Shown in pieces: positions 24,852 through 34,574 of a DNA stretch of 64,000 bases (positions within the stretch are counted from its first letter, which is position 1; each line of letters opens with the position of its first letter). The position numbers and the translations under genes were made by a program. The stretch covers positions 165,664 to 229,663 of the forward strand of contig JAPFCU010000079.1 of assembly GCA_026169535.1 (NCBI GenBank), given 5' to 3'. The notes below the pieces were generated by a model. It was not told where the DNA came from. It did not search any database and saw nothing but the letters and a program-made list of their open reading frames with translations. The DNA comes from Blautia sp. Its GTDB lineage: Bacteria; Bacillota; Clostridia; Lachnospirales; Lachnospiraceae.

Positions 24852-25901
24852 TTATCCCAGATAACTTTTTAAAAGGTCAAATGTATTTTTGACACCCTTT
24901 TTGTGACTTCTTTCGTATCCATGGGAAGCGTAAACTCCGGGACCTATCAGACAGTGGCGGGCATCCACACCTGCGCTTAGAGCGGCATCCACATCAGAGC
25001 CATAGTAAGGATATACATCCACTGCGAAATCTACATCTGCTGTTCGGGCAGCATGGATAAGAGCTGAAACTACATCATAATGAGAGGGACCACGGCTGTC
25101 TTTGGCACAGATGGAAACCTGGCATTCTGTACATTCAAGTCCTTCTCCGACGCAGCCCATATCTACAGCAAGCATTTCTGTCACATCTTTCGGAATGGAT
25201 CCGCAGCCGCCATGTCCGACTTCTTCGAATACTGTAATATGCTGATAGATCCGGCGGGAAGGTGTGATATTCTCGTCTTTCAGGTATTTTGCGTATCCAA
25301 TAAGGATCGCGGTACTCAGCTTGTCATCCAGAAAACGGCTTTTGATGAATCCGGAGGGAGTGATCACGGTTCTTGGATCAAAGCATACAATGTCTCCGGT
25401 CATGATACCAAGGCTTTTGACATCTTCTTTGGTGGATACCAGTTCGTCCAGAAGTACTTCCATGTCTTTGTAGGTACGTTTGGTATCATTATAGTCTCCA
25501 TTTACATGGATGGAGGCGTTACATAGCTGGAAAGTTCCTGTATAGGTTTTTCCTTCCCTGGTGATGATGCGGCAGTTTTCTGTTTCAGCATTATTTGGGT
25601 TCATGCCTCCTAAAGGAGTCAGCTTCAAAGTTCCTCGATCTGTAATGGAGGAAACCATAGCTCCCAGGGTATCTACATGACCGGTAAGGAGGATAGGACC
25701 TTCAGAAGGATCTGTTACAGCTTTTGTCCCCTCTGAAATCTGTACCAGTACACCGCCTTTTGTGGTACGCTGAGGCTGGTATCCCATTTCACTGTAAGTT
25801 TCCAGCAGCCAGTCTGTTACATTTCTGGTATAGCCGGAGGGACTGTCAATAGAAAGAAGCTTCTGCGCCTGTTCCAGGATATATTCTGTGTAGTCTTTCA
25901 T
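24852..25901 (-). CDS. M42 family metallopeptidase (glutamyl aminopeptidase-like)
   Basis: A 349-residue cytoplasmic peptidase of the M42 family, co-catalytic metal aminopeptidases that trim peptides. Metal-site stretches are GHVDTLGAM, FLDDKLS, FEEVGHGGCGS and VDMGCVG. The C-terminal ASHGYERSHKKG is also typical. The usual family length is about 340-360 residues. Its substrate range cannot be told from sequence. It stands alone on the minus strand. Confidence 0.9.
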   Translation of the reverse strand: MKDYTEYILEQAQKLLSIDSPSGYTRNVTDWLLETYSEMGYQPQRTTKGGVLVQISEGTKAVTDPSEGPILLTGHVDTLGAMVSSITDRGTLKLTPLGGMNPNNAETENCRIITREGKTYTGTFQLCNASIHVNGDYNDTKRTYKDMEVLLDELVSTKEDVKSLGIMTGDIVCFDPRTVITPSGFIKSRFLDDKLSTAILIGYAKYLKDENITPSRRIYQHITVFEEVGHGGCGSIPKDVTEMLAVDMGCVGEGLECTECQVSICAKDSRGPSHYDVVSALIHAARTADVDFAVDVYPYYGSDVDAALSAGVDARHCLIGPGVYASHGYERSHKKGVKNTFDLLKSYLG

Positions 25902-25978
25902 GTTGTTTCTCCTTTGTGAAATAATAATCTGAGTTTATTATAAAAAAAAACAGCTTTCAGGTCAATTGTAAAAAAACC

Positions 25979-26007
25979 TTGTCATTTATTATATAAAAGT
26001 ATATAAT
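25979..26007 (+). promoter_or_regulatory. Promoter of the thiamin operon
   Basis: TTGTCA (25979-25984), 17-nt spacer, perfect TATAAT (26002-26007). It lies just upstream of the TPP riboswitch. Confidence 0.75.
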
Positions 26008-26029
26008 AAAATTGAAAATTAAATGAAGC

Positions 26030-26118
26030 AGACGGGAGCTTGTATGACAGGCTGAGAGGAAGGTATGACCTTCGACCGATAACCTGATTTGGATAATGCC
26101 AACGTAGGGATGCCTGAG
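26030..26118 (+). promoter_or_regulatory. TPP riboswitch (THI element)
   Basis: The conserved core of the thiamin-pyrophosphate riboswitch is easy to read: GGGAGCTT, then GGCTGAGAGGAAGGTATGACC, then CCGATAACCTGATTTGGATA, and finally ATGCCAACGTAGGGA. It sits between the promoter and a terminator hairpin in front of thiS, so excess TPP is expected to end transcription of the thi operon early. Confidence 0.97.
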
Positions 26119-26133
26119 CATGAGTGTATGTAT

Positions 26134-26171
26134 AACGGGAAATTACCGAAAATGGTAATTTCCCGTTTTTT
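26134..26171 (+). terminator. Riboswitch-controlled terminator in the thi leader
   Basis: AACGGGAAATTACC pairs perfectly with GGTAATTTCCCGTT around a six-nt loop and is followed by a T-run. This is the expression platform of the TPP riboswitch. Confidence 0.92.
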
Positions 26172-26219
26172 CTTAACAGGCAGGACAGTCAGGGCTCATC
26201 AGGAAAAGAGGTGAAGATT

Positions 26220-26414
26220 TTGGTAAAGATAAATGGAGAAGAACGGCCGGTACAGGGACAGACTGTAGCAGATTATTTAGAAAAAACAGGATACTGCAGA
26301 ACCCGGGTGGCAGTTGAGAAAAACGGAGAGATACTGCCAAAGGCGGAATATGACAGTACTGTTCTGGAAGATGGAGACGTTATAGAAGTAGTGAGCTTTG
26401 TTGGAGGAGGCTGA
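26220..26414 (+). CDS. thiS: Sulfur carrier protein ThiS
   Basis: A 64-residue ubiquitin-like protein ending in Gly-Gly (VVSFVGGG), which carries sulfur as a C-terminal thiocarboxylate to thiazole synthase. The start is probably the TTG at 26220 because AGAGGTGA lies 6 nt upstream; the in-frame GTG at 26211 falls inside that ribosome site. Its stop codon is one base before the ATG of thiF. Confidence 0.88.
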   Translation: MVKINGEERPVQGQTVADYLEKTGYCRTRVAVEKNGEILPKAEYDSTVLEDGDVIEVVSFVGGG

Positions 26415-26415
26415 A

Positions 26416-27051
26416 ATGATACCCACAAAAGACGACATGTACAAAGCGCTTGAAGAGCGTCATGGAAAAGAGCTTCAGAAGAAATTTGCATCTGCCGCAG
26501 TGGCGGTCTGCGGTCTGGGTGGTCTCGGTTCTCATATTGCGTTTGCACTTGCCCGTGCAGGAATAGGACGATTGATCCTAATAGATTTTGACAGGGTGGA
26601 TATTTCAAATCTGAATCGTCAGCAGTACAAGGCGGATCAGATCGGACGGAACAAGACAGAGGCGCTTAAAGAAAATCTGAAGGAGGCCGCGCCTTATGTG
26701 GAGATAAAAACGTATTGTGAAAAACTGACAGAAAAAAATATTCCGCAGCTTTTGAATGAAGCGGACATTATCTGTGAAGCATTTGACGATCCGGAATACA
26801 AAGCTCTGCTGACCGATATGGTGCTCAGCCTTATGAAAGAAAAATATCTGGTGTCAGCATCCGGGATGGCAGGACTTGGAAGTGGAAATGCTATCTGTAC
26901 CCGGAAGGTCACAGAACATTTTTACCTGTGTGGAGACGGGGTCAGTGAGGTGTCAGAGGAGATGGGACTGTTTTCGGCCAGAGTGATGCTCTGTGCAGCT
27001 CATCAGGCTCAGACGGTTCTGCGGCTTCTGGCAGGAGAACATGATGCATAA
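26416..27051 (+). CDS. thiF: ThiS adenylyltransferase ThiF
   Basis: A 211-residue E1-like enzyme that adenylates the C-terminus of ThiS. The nucleotide-binding stretch VCGLGGLGSHIAFALARAG and the following DFDRVDISNLNRQQY are diagnostic. It is shorter than E. coli ThiF and matches the clostridial form that lacks the zinc-finger region. GGAGG precedes the ATG at 26416. It is tightly coupled to thiS. Confidence 0.92.
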   Translation: MIPTKDDMYKALEERHGKELQKKFASAAVAVCGLGGLGSHIAFALARAGIGRLILIDFDRVDISNLNRQQYKADQIGRNKTEALKENLKEAAPYVEIKTYCEKLTEKNIPQLLNEADIICEAFDDPEYKALLTDMVLSLMKEKYLVSASGMAGLGSGNAICTRKVTEHFYLCGDGVSEVSEEMGLFSARVMLCAAHQAQTVLRLLAGEHDA

Positions 27052-27098
27052 AGTAAACAGCTAAAAATACAAAGCTTGCAGGAAAAGGAGAAACAATT

Positions 27099-27869
27099 AT
27101 GAAGGACGATAAGCTGATCATTGGAGGACATGAATTTCATTCTCGTTTTATTCTGGGATCAGGAAAATATTCCCTGAAGCTGATTGAAGCAGCTGTCAAG
27201 GATGCGGGGGCAGAGATTATTACATTGGCTGTCCGCCGTGCTAACACAAAAGAACAGGAAAATATTTTGGATTATATTCCGGAAGGTGTAACCCTTCTTC
27301 CAAATACCAGCGGGGCAAGAACAGCAGAGGAAGCAGTGCGTATTGCCTGTCTTGCAAGAGAACTGGGATGTGGAAATTTTGTAAAGATCGAGATCATGCG
27401 GGATTCCAAATATCTTCTTCCGGATAATCAGGAAACGGTCCGTGCTACAGAAATTCTGGCTGAGAAAGGATTTGTGGTGCTTCCGTATATGTATCCGGAT
27501 TTATATGCGGCTCGTGATCTGGTCAATGCCGGAGCAGCTGCAGTTATGCCGCTGGCCTCTCCTATCGGATCTAATAAAGGGCTTGCTACAAAAGATTTTA
27601 TCCAGATTCTGGTAGACGAGATAGATCTTCCTGTTATTGTAGACGCAGGGATCGGAAAGCCCTCCCAGGCCTGCGAGGCAATGGAGATGGGTGCGGCAGC
27701 TATTATGGCAAATACTGCACTTGCCACAGCCGGAGATCTTCCGCTGATGGCAGCTGCATTTCGTCAGGCAATTGAGGCGGGACGGAAAGCATATCTTTCC
27801 GGACTTGGAAGGGTTCTTACCAGAGGAGGCTCTGCTTCTGATCCGTTGACAGGATTTCTCAGAGATTAA
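27099..27869 (+). CDS. thiG: Thiazole synthase ThiG
   Basis: A 256-residue TIM-barrel enzyme that builds the thiamin thiazole phosphate from deoxyxylulose phosphate, dehydroglycine and ThiS thiocarboxylate. Characteristic stretches are [20 protein letters not shown] (the lysine-type active-site region follows at VKIEIM) and [11 protein letters not shown]. It lies 11 bp before thiH, whose product dehydroglycine it uses. Confidence 0.95.
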   Translation: MKDDKLIIGGHEFHSRFILGSGKYSLKLIEAAVKDAGAEIITLAVRRANTKEQENILDYIPEGVTLLPNTSGARTAEEAVRIACLARELGCGNFVKIEIMRDSKYLLPDNQETVRATEILAEKGFVVLPYMYPDLYAARDLVNAGAAAVMPLASPIGSNKGLATKDFIQILVDEIDLPVIVDAGIGKPSQACEAMEMGAAAIMANTALATAGDLPLMAAAFRQAIEAGRKAYLSGLGRVLTRGGSASDPLTGFLRD

Positions 27870-27880
27870 GGGGTGTAATT

Positions 27881-29134
27881 ATGGAGAATCAGTTTTTTAT
27901 CGATTCTGAATTTCTTTCAGAAAAGGCACTGGAAAAAAAACATCGTCTGGAAACGGATCCTTCTTTTCGAAAAAATCACATGGAATATCTTCCCGGAATG
28001 GAAAAAATCCAGTCAGATGTATGTGAAAATGTTATAAACCATATGAAAGAGTATGATTATAGCCAGTATACAGCTGCAGATGTAAAGGCAGCCCTGGAAC
28101 ACGAAACATGCTCTATTGAAGATTTCAAAGCCTTGCTTTCTACTGCGGCAGAACCGTTTCTGGAAAAAATGGCACAGAAAGCCAGCAGAGAGACCAGCAG
28201 ACATTTTGGAAATACCGTATATTTTTTCACTCCTTTATATATTGCGAATTATTGTGAAAACTACTGTGTTTACTGTGGTTTTAACTGCTACAACCATATC
28301 AATCGGATGAAGCTTTCTATGGAACAGATTGAAAAAGAGATGCAGGTGATCGCAGACAGCGGAATGGAAGAAATTTTGATCCTGACAGGAGAAAGCCGCA
28401 GCCAGAGTGATGTGGAATATATCGGTGAAGCCTGCAGACTGGCACGGAAATATTTCCGCATGGTAGGACTGGAAATTTATCCGGTAAATACAGAGGAGTA
28501 TGCATACCTGCATAAGTGCGGTGCAGATTATGTGACTGTTTTTCAGGAGACCTATGATGCGGATAAATATGAAACGCTTCATCTGATGGGGCATAAACGA
28601 GTATGGCCGTATCGGTTTGATGCGCAGGAGAGAGCGCTGAAAGGAGGCATGAGAGGTGTGGCATTTTCTGCCCTTCTGGGTCTTTCGGATTTTCGGAAGG
28701 ATGCGCTGGCAACCGGACTTCATGCATATTTTCTTCAGAGAAAATATCCTCATGCAGAAATGTCTCTTTCCTGTCCAAGACTTCGCCCGATTATCAATAA
28801 CGACAAGATCAATCCTCTGGATGTTCATGAAAAACAGCTATGCCAGATAATTTGTGCCTATCGTATCTTTCTGCCTTTTGCAGGAATTACCGTATCCTCC
28901 AGAGAGAGTGCACAGTTCCGTAACGGCATTGTAAAAATAGCAGCTACAAAGGTATCGGCAGGTGTTTCTACCGGCATTGGAGATCATGAAAAGAAGTACA
29001 GGGGAAAAGAGTCTCAGGAGATATCTGGAGACGAGCAGTTTGAAATTGATGACAGCAGAAGTCTGGATGACATGTACCAGGATATTGAAGAGGAAGGTCT
29101 TCAGCCGGTATTGAATGATTATGTTTATGTATAG
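27881..29134 (+). CDS. thiH: 2-iminoacetate synthase ThiH
   Basis: A 417-residue radical SAM tyrosine lyase that makes dehydroglycine (2-iminoacetate) for the thiazole ring. The SAM cluster is C125-x3-C129-x2-C132 (NYCENYCVYCGFNC). Also visible are LTGESRSQS and the C-terminal EQFEIDDSRSLDDM. Use of ThiH rather than the oxygen-dependent ThiO fits an anaerobe. It is flanked closely by thiG and a tenI-like gene. Confidence 0.95.
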   Translation: MENQFFIDSEFLSEKALEKKHRLETDPSFRKNHMEYLPGMEKIQSDVCENVINHMKEYDYSQYTAADVKAALEHETCSIEDFKALLSTAAEPFLEKMAQKASRETSRHFGNTVYFFTPLYIANYCENYCVYCGFNCYNHINRMKLSMEQIEKEMQVIADSGMEEILILTGESRSQSDVEYIGEACRLARKYFRMVGLEIYPVNTEEYAYLHKCGADYVTVFQETYDADKYETLHLMGHKRVWPYRFDAQERALKGGMRGVAFSALLGLSDFRKDALATGLHAYFLQRKYPHAEMSLSCPRLRPIINNDKINPLDVHEKQLCQIICAYRIFLPFAGITVSSRESAQFRNGIVKIAATKVSAGVSTGIGDHEKKYRGKESQEISGDEQFEIDDSRSLDDMYQDIEEEGLQPVLNDYVYV

Positions 29135-29161
29135 GAATGTTGGAGAAAGGTACTGAAGGAT

Positions 29162-29782
29162 ATGAAAAAAAGAGCAGATATCATAAATGGTTCCGATATC
29201 CTGTCTGTAACAAACAGAAAGCTGTGCAGAGAAAAGTTCCTTGATCGTATAGAGAAGATAGCGGCAGCCCATCCGGCTGGAATCATTCTTAGAGAAAAGG
29301 ATCTTTTGGAAGAAGAATACAGGAATCTTGCAGAACAGGTATTGGAAATCTGCCGGAAACAGGAAACGCAATGTATCCTTCACTGTTTTTGTGATACAGC
29401 CATTGAGCTGGAATGCGATGCAGTTCACCTTCCGCTTTCGGTACTTATGAATATGGATCCGGAAAAGAGAAAGAAGTTTCGGATTATGGGAGCTTCCTGT
29501 CATTCGGGAGAGGATGCAGTTATGGCAGAGAAGATGGGCTGTACATATATCACAGTCGGACATATTTTTGATACGGACTGTAAAAAAGGACTGCCGGGGA
29601 GAGGTCTGGAGTTTCTGAAGCAGGTGTGTCAGAGAGTTTCTGTTCCGGTTTATGCCATAGGTGGGATCACTGGAACTGATATGAAAAAAATACGGCGGAC
29701 AGGAGCATCAGGAGCCTGTGTGATGAGTGGACTTATGACCTGTGAAGATCCGAAAGAATATCTGGAAGGATTCAAGGAGTGA
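29162..29782 (+). CDS. TenI-like thiazole tautomerase (ThiE superfamily)
   Basis: A 206-residue TIM-barrel protein related to ThiE. It keeps ILREKDL but has HLPLS in place of the ThiE VH-G motif, and it carries VGHIFDTDCKKGLPGRG, close to the histidine-containing motif of TenI. TenI converts the ThiG product to the aromatic thiazole tautomer and is not a phosphate synthase. Its place directly after thiH and before a full-length thiE supports that role. The tautomerase call is inference from motif and context. Confidence 0.75.
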   Translation: MKKRADIINGSDILSVTNRKLCREKFLDRIEKIAAAHPAGIILREKDLLEEEYRNLAEQVLEICRKQETQCILHCFCDTAIELECDAVHLPLSVLMNMDPEKRKKFRIMGASCHSGEDAVMAEKMGCTYITVGHIFDTDCKKGLPGRGLEFLKQVCQRVSVPVYAIGGITGTDMKKIRRTGASGACVMSGLMTCEDPKEYLEGFKE

Positions 29783-29786
29783 ACGG

Positions 29787-30428
29787 ATGAAATTTAAAAA
29801 GGAAATGCTGCTGCTTTATGCAGTGACAGACAGGAAATGGACGGGAGAGAAAACTTTGTATCAACAGGTAGAAGAAGCGTTAAATGGCGGTGCGACGTTG
29901 ATACAGCTTCGCGAAAAAGATATGTCTCAGGAGGCGTTTCTCAAAGAAGCCAGGGAGATGACGGCTCTTTGTCATAGCTATGGAACAGCTCTGATCATTA
30001 ATGACAATGTGGAGGTAGCTTTAAAAAGCGGTGCAGACGGAGTGCATGTAGGTATAGAAGATACTCCGGTAAAAGAGATCCGAAAAATGGTTCCCGGGGA
30101 TTTTATCATCGGAGCTACGGCAAAAACAACAGAACAGGCACAGAGAGCAGAGCAGGAAGGAGCCGATTATATTGGAGTGGGAGCGGTGTTCCCTTCTCCT
30201 ACAAAAAAAAATGCCATTCGTATTACGTTGGAGCAGCTGAAAAAAATAAGTGGTTCTGTCAGAATTCCGGTAGTGGCTATAGGCGGGATCACATATGAAA
30301 ATGCAGATACTCTTAGGGGCGGTGGAATGGCAGGAATGGCTGTGGTATCTGCGGTGTTTGGAGCTGCTGATATCAAAAAAGAAACAGCCCGATTAAAGAA
30401 AAAAATTCAGGAGACAGTGTGCTTATGA
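29787..30428 (+). CDS. thiE: Thiamine phosphate synthase ThiE
   Basis: A 213-residue enzyme that joins the pyrimidine and thiazole halves to thiamine phosphate. Motifs include LLYAVTDR, QLREKDMS, LIINDNVEVA, GVHVGIED, IGVGAVFPSPTKKNA and VAIGGI. The ATG at 29787 is chosen because of the AAGGAGTGA site just before it. Its stop overlaps the thiD start by 4 bp. Confidence 0.93.
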   Translation: MKFKKEMLLLYAVTDRKWTGEKTLYQQVEEALNGGATLIQLREKDMSQEAFLKEAREMTALCHSYGTALIINDNVEVALKSGADGVHVGIEDTPVKEIRKMVPGDFIIGATAKTTEQAQRAEQEGADYIGVGAVFPSPTKKNAIRITLEQLKKISGSVRIPVVAIGGITYENADTLRGGGMAGMAVVSAVFGAADIKKETARLKKKIQETVCL

Positions 30429-31240
30429 AACGTCCTACAGTTTTAACCATTGCAGGAAGTGATTCCAGCGGAGGCGCGGGAATACAGGCAGATATTAAAA
30501 CTATGATCATGAACGGAGTCTATGCCATGAGTGCGGTAACGGCGTTGACTGCTCAGAATACCATGGGTGTAAGAGCAGTTATGGAGGTTGCTCCGGAATT
30601 TTTAGAACAGCAGCTGGACGCAGTTTTTGAGGATATTTATCCGGATGCTGTAAAAATAGGTATGGTTTCCTCCGGACCTCTGGTCCGCGTGATCGCAGAC
30701 AAGCTTCGTTATTATGGAGCCAAAAAAATAGTAGTGGATCCTGTGATGGTGTCCACCAGCGGTTCAGTTCTTATGCAGGAAGAGGCACGGACGATCATGG
30801 AAGATCAGCTGTTTCCCATGGCATCAGTCATTACGCCAAATATTCCTGAGGCAGAGGTGCTTATCGGTAGAAAAATAAGAAGCAAAGAAGATATGGAGGA
30901 AGCAGCCTTATATCTGGGAATACGTGGTATCCGGGCAGTGCTCTTAAAAGGAGGACACAGTGTCAGCGATGCGGATGACCTTCTTTGTGCCAATGGCCGG
31001 CTTACCTGGTTTCCGGGGCGGAGAATCCAGAATCCCAATACACACGGAACAGGGTGTACATTGTCTTCTGCTATTGCATCATTTCTTGCAAAAGGAATGG
31101 ATGTAGAAGAGGCAGTGAAAGAGGCTAAGGAATATATTTCCGGAGCTCTTGAAGCAGGGCTTGACATTGGCGCAGGAAGCGGACCTCTGGATCATGGATA
31201 TCGGATAACTTATAAAAAAGACGAAAGGGAAAATATATGA
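30425..31240 (+). CDS. thiD: Hydroxymethylpyrimidine/phosphomethylpyrimidine kinase ThiD
   Basis: A 271-residue ribokinase-fold enzyme that phosphorylates hydroxymethylpyrimidine phosphate. Signatures are [20 protein letters not shown] near the N-terminus, [10 protein letters not shown], and the anion-hole region [15 protein letters not shown]. It overlaps thiE and thiC by 4 bp each, so translation is coupled. Confidence 0.94.
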   Translation: MKRPTVLTIAGSDSSGGAGIQADIKTMIMNGVYAMSAVTALTAQNTMGVRAVMEVAPEFLEQQLDAVFEDIYPDAVKIGMVSSGPLVRVIADKLRYYGAKKIVVDPVMVSTSGSVLMQEEARTIMEDQLFPMASVITPNIPEAEVLIGRKIRSKEDMEEAALYLGIRGIRAVLLKGGHSVSDADDLLCANGRLTWFPGRRIQNPNTHGTGCTLSSAIASFLAKGMDVEEAVKEAKEYISGALEAGLDIGAGSGPLDHGYRITYKKDERENI

Positions 31241-32541
31241 GAGAATATACAACACAGATGGATGCGGCAAAGCGCGGCATCATCACACCGGAAATGAAGA
31301 TTGTGGCAGAAAAGGAATATCGTACAGAGGAGGAAATCCGTGATCTTGTGGCCAAAGGACAGGCAGTGATCTGTGCAAACAGGCTCCATACCTGTATTGA
31401 CCCTAATGGAGTGGGCTCCATGCTGCGCACTAAGATCAACGTTAATCTTGGAGTATCCAGAGACTGTAAGGATTACGATGTAGAGATGAAAAAGGTAATG
31501 GCAGCAGTAGATATGGGTGCAGAAGCGATTATGGATCTTTCTTCTCATGGAAATACGCAGCCTTTCCGAAAAAAACTGACGGGAGAATGCCCGGCTATGA
31601 TCGGCACCGTTCCGGTTTATGACAGCGTGATTCATTATCAGAGAGATCTTTCTACATTATCTGCAAAGGATTTTATTGATGTGATCCGCCTGCATGCGGA
31701 GGATGGAGTTGATTTTGTGACTCTTCACTGCGGGATCACAAGAAAGACAATAGACCAGATCCGTACGCACAAAAGGAAAATGAATATTGTATCAAGAGGC
31801 GGATCTCTGGTGTTTGCATGGATGAGCATGACCGGAGAAGAGAATCCTTTTTATGAATATTATGATGAAATCCTGGATATCTGCCGGGAATATGACGTGA
31901 CAATTTCTCTTGGAGATGCCTGCCGTCCAGGCTGCCTTGCAGATGCCAGTGATGTATGCCAGATTGAAGAACTGGTGCGCCTGGGTGAACTGACAAAACG
32001 CGCATGGGCCAAAGACGTGCAGGTTATGGTAGAGGGACCAGGTCATATGCCATTGGATCAGATTGAAGCAAATATGAAGCTTCAGCAGACAATCTGTATG
32101 GGAGCACCTTTTTATGTTCTGGGACCCATTGTTACTGATATTGCTCCAGGCTATGACCATATTACTTCTGCTATCGGCGGGGCGGTTGCAGCATCAGCAG
32201 GAGCTGCATTTCTTTGTTATGTGACACCGGCAGAACATCTTGCCCTTCCAAATGTGGAGGATGTGAAGCAGGGTATCATTGCTTCGAAGATTGCTGCTCA
32301 TGCGGCAGATATCGCTAAAAAAGTTCCTCATGCAAGGGACATGGACGACGCCATGGCAGATGCAAGAAGAACCTTTGACTGGGAAAAGCAGTGGGAGTGT
32401 TCCATAGATCCTGAAACTGCTAAAAGTATTCGTGATGATCGTGCCCCGGAACATGAGGACAGCTGTTCTATGTGCGGAAAGTTCTGTGCTGTCCGCAGCA
32501 TGAATAAAGCATTAAATGGAGAATACATTGATATTCTTTAA
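31237..32541 (+). CDS. thiC: Phosphomethylpyrimidine synthase ThiC
   Basis: A 434-residue radical SAM enzyme that rearranges aminoimidazole ribotide into hydroxymethylpyrimidine phosphate. The unusual C-terminal cluster motif [11 protein letters not shown] is present, together with [12 protein letters not shown] and [10 protein letters not shown]. It is the last gene of the thi operon. It is near the short end of the family, as in other Clostridia. The next gene is convergent, only 11 bp away. Confidence 0.95.
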   Translation: MREYTTQMDAAKRGIITPEMKIVAEKEYRTEEEIRDLVAKGQAVICANRLHTCIDPNGVGSMLRTKINVNLGVSRDCKDYDVEMKKVMAAVDMGAEAIMDLSSHGNTQPFRKKLTGECPAMIGTVPVYDSVIHYQRDLSTLSAKDFIDVIRLHAEDGVDFVTLHCGITRKTIDQIRTHKRKMNIVSRGGSLVFAWMSMTGEENPFYEYYDEILDICREYDVTISLGDACRPGCLADASDVCQIEELVRLGELTKRAWAKDVQVMVEGPGHMPLDQIEANMKLQQTICMGAPFYVLGPIVTDIAPGYDHITSAIGGAVAASAGAAFLCYVTPAEHLALPNVEDVKQGIIASKIAAHAADIAKKVPHARDMDDAMADARRTFDWEKQWECSIDPETAKSIRDDRAPEHEDSCSMCGKFCAVRSMNKALNGEYIDIL

Positions 32542-32552
32542 GAGAAAAAGTA

Positions 32553-33116
32553 TCACAGCCGTATGATCAGTACTGGTATCGGCGGATTGTTGGGGCGATT
32601 ATAATAGTCGCTGCGGATTACCAGATATTTTTTGGAGTCAAGGTCTTTCAGCCAGGAAAGAACTTGCTCTCTTTCCTGAAAACCGGAATCTCCGCCACTG
32701 TAGATGCACAGAGAAATCATACCTCCTTTTTTCAGTAAAGTAAGGGACTGTGTAAGAGCCTGTATACTGGATTCTCCTTTGGTGGCTTTTTTGTGGTCAC
32801 CGCCAGGGAGATAGCCAAGATTAAAGACAATACAGCTTATGGAATCAGATTCTGCATAGCGGTTCATGTTTATATGAGATTCCAGGAGAAGTGTATAATT
32901 ATCAGGAGCGCCTGCATCGGTCAGGCGCTTTTTTGTATGGATAAGAGCCTGTTCCTGGATGTCAAAAGCAGTCACATGTCCATCTTCTCCACATAAAGTG
33001 CTGAGAAGAAGCGTATCATTTCCATTTCCCATAGTGGCATCTATGCAAAGATCTCCAGGTTTTACCTGTTCACGTATAAAATGAGCACACCACTCAGTGA
33101 TTTGATATGAATTCAT
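32553..33116 (-). CDS. mnmM: Class I SAM-dependent methyltransferase (MnmM/YtqB family)
   Basis: A 187-residue Rossmann-fold methyltransferase. The SAM loop DATMGNGNDTLLLS, the acidic AFDIQ and the motif NLGYLPGGDH are hallmarks of the former 'rRNA methylase' YtqB family, now shown in other Firmicutes to methylate 5-aminomethyl-2-thiouridine at tRNA position 34 (MnmM). The function here is by homology. It is convergent with thiC and divergent from coaBC. Confidence 0.82.
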   Translation of the reverse strand: MNSYQITEWCAHFIREQVKPGDLCIDATMGNGNDTLLLSTLCGEDGHVTAFDIQEQALIHTKKRLTDAGAPDNYTLLLESHINMNRYAESDSISCIVFNLGYLPGGDHKKATKGESSIQALTQSLTLLKKGGMISLCIYSGGDSGFQEREQVLSWLKDLDSKKYLVIRSDYYNRPNNPPIPVLIIRL

Positions 33117-33208
33117 AAAATCATCTTCCTTTTTAAAAGTTATAGAAATTATTATATCGAATATTTATGAAAAATGGTGTATAAAAATATAAACACGCAA
33201 AAAATCCA

Positions 33209-33237
33209 TTGCAATCACAGAGGCAGATTGGTAGAAT
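33209..33237 (+). promoter_or_regulatory. Promoter of coaBC
   Basis: TTGCAA (33209-33214), 17-nt spacer, TAGAAT (33232-33237) with a TGG extension. It lies 38 nt before the start codon. Confidence 0.6.
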
Positions 33238-33274
33238 AGAAAATGAAACTATAAATTTACAGGAGGAAAACGGA

Positions 33275-34480
33275 ATGTTAAAGGGAAAAACAGTGCTTCT
33301 TGGTGTTACCGGAAGTATCGCTGCATATAAGATCGCGTATCTTGCCAGCGCACTGAACAAGCTTCATGCACAGGTTCATGTACTTATGACGGAGAATGCC
33401 ACGAATTTTATCAATCCCATCACATTTGAATCACTGACAGGAAATAAATGCCTGGTGGACACCTTTGACAGGAATTTTCAGTTTCAGGTAGAGCATGTGT
33501 CTCTTGCCAAGCAGGCAGATGTGGTAATGATCGCTCCGGCAAGTGCTAATGTGATCGGTAAGCTTGCCCATGGTATTGCAGATGATATGCTGACTACTAC
33601 CGTTATGGCATGTAAATGTAAAAAATATATTTCTCCGGCAATGAATACGAATATGTATGAAAATCCTGTTGTCCAGGATAATCTGAAAATCCTGGAGCAT
33701 TATGGTTTTGGAGTTATTGATCCCGCAGTGGGATATCTGGCATGCGGAGATACCGGAGCCGGCAAGATGCCGGAGCCAGAGGTACTTCTTCAGTATATCC
33801 TCAGAGAAATTGCCCGTGAAAAGGATCTTGCAGGCAGAAAACTCCTTGTAACAGCCGGACCGACGCAGGAGTCTATTGACCCGGTTCGTTATATTACAAA
33901 CCATTCTTCGGGGAAGATGGGATATGCTGTTGCGCGGGCAGCTATGCTCCGTGGAGCAGAGGTGACACTGGTAACAGGTCCCTGTGCCATAGATCCGCCT
34001 CCTTTTATAAAAACAGTACCTGTGATCACTGCGAGAGACATGTTTGAGGCAGTCACATCAGTCAGTGAGGAACAGGATATTATTATAAAGGCTGCAGCAG
34101 TGGCGGATTATCGTCCGATTCATGTTGCAGACGAAAAGATGAAAAAGCATGACAGCGAAATGAACATAGAACTGGAAAAAACAGACGATATCCTGAAATA
34201 TCTGGGAGAACACAGACGCCCGGAACAGTTTTTATGTGGATTTTCCATGGAAACACAAAATATGATCGGTAATTCCAGGGCCAAGCTTCAGAAGAAGCAT
34301 CTGGATATGGTGGCAGCCAACAATCTTAAAGTGGCAGGCGCCGGATTCCAGGGAGACACAAATGTGCTGACCCTGATTACACAGAATGAGGAAGTGTCAC
34401 TTAAGCTGATGAGCAAAGAGGATGCAGCCAATGTCATTCTGGATAAGATTCTCTCTATTTTAAAAGAGAGGGAAGTGTAA
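33275..34480 (+). CDS. coaBC: Bifunctional phosphopantothenoylcysteine decarboxylase / phosphopantothenate--cysteine ligase
   Basis: A 401-residue two-domain enzyme. The N-terminal flavoprotein decarboxylase (CoaC, residues 1 to about 185) has GVTGSIAAYKIAYLA and the active-site PAMNTNMYENPVVQ. The C-terminal ligase (CoaB, from about 190) has LLVTAGPTQESIDPVRYITN and NHSSGKMGYAVA. Together they turn phosphopantothenate into phosphopantetheine. AGGAGG precedes the ATG at 33275. A pantothenate-type ECF component and coaX follow, forming a coenzyme A group. Confidence 0.94.
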   Translation: MLKGKTVLLGVTGSIAAYKIAYLASALNKLHAQVHVLMTENATNFINPITFESLTGNKCLVDTFDRNFQFQVEHVSLAKQADVVMIAPASANVIGKLAHGIADDMLTTTVMACKCKKYISPAMNTNMYENPVVQDNLKILEHYGFGVIDPAVGYLACGDTGAGKMPEPEVLLQYILREIAREKDLAGRKLLVTAGPTQESIDPVRYITNHSSGKMGYAVARAAMLRGAEVTLVTGPCAIDPPPFIKTVPVITARDMFEAVTSVSEEQDIIIKAAAVADYRPIHVADEKMKKHDSEMNIELEKTDDILKYLGEHRRPEQFLCGFSMETQNMIGNSRAKLQKKHLDMVAANNLKVAGAGFQGDTNVLTLITQNEEVSLKLMSKEDAANVILDKILSILKEREV

Positions 34481-34574
34481 CCCGTTTACCAGGAAGCGGG
34501 CAAATAAAAATTCCGGCCCGCAGTTCCGCACCGTATTGTATCCCTGAAGAGGGAACGATAACAAGGAGGAAAAA

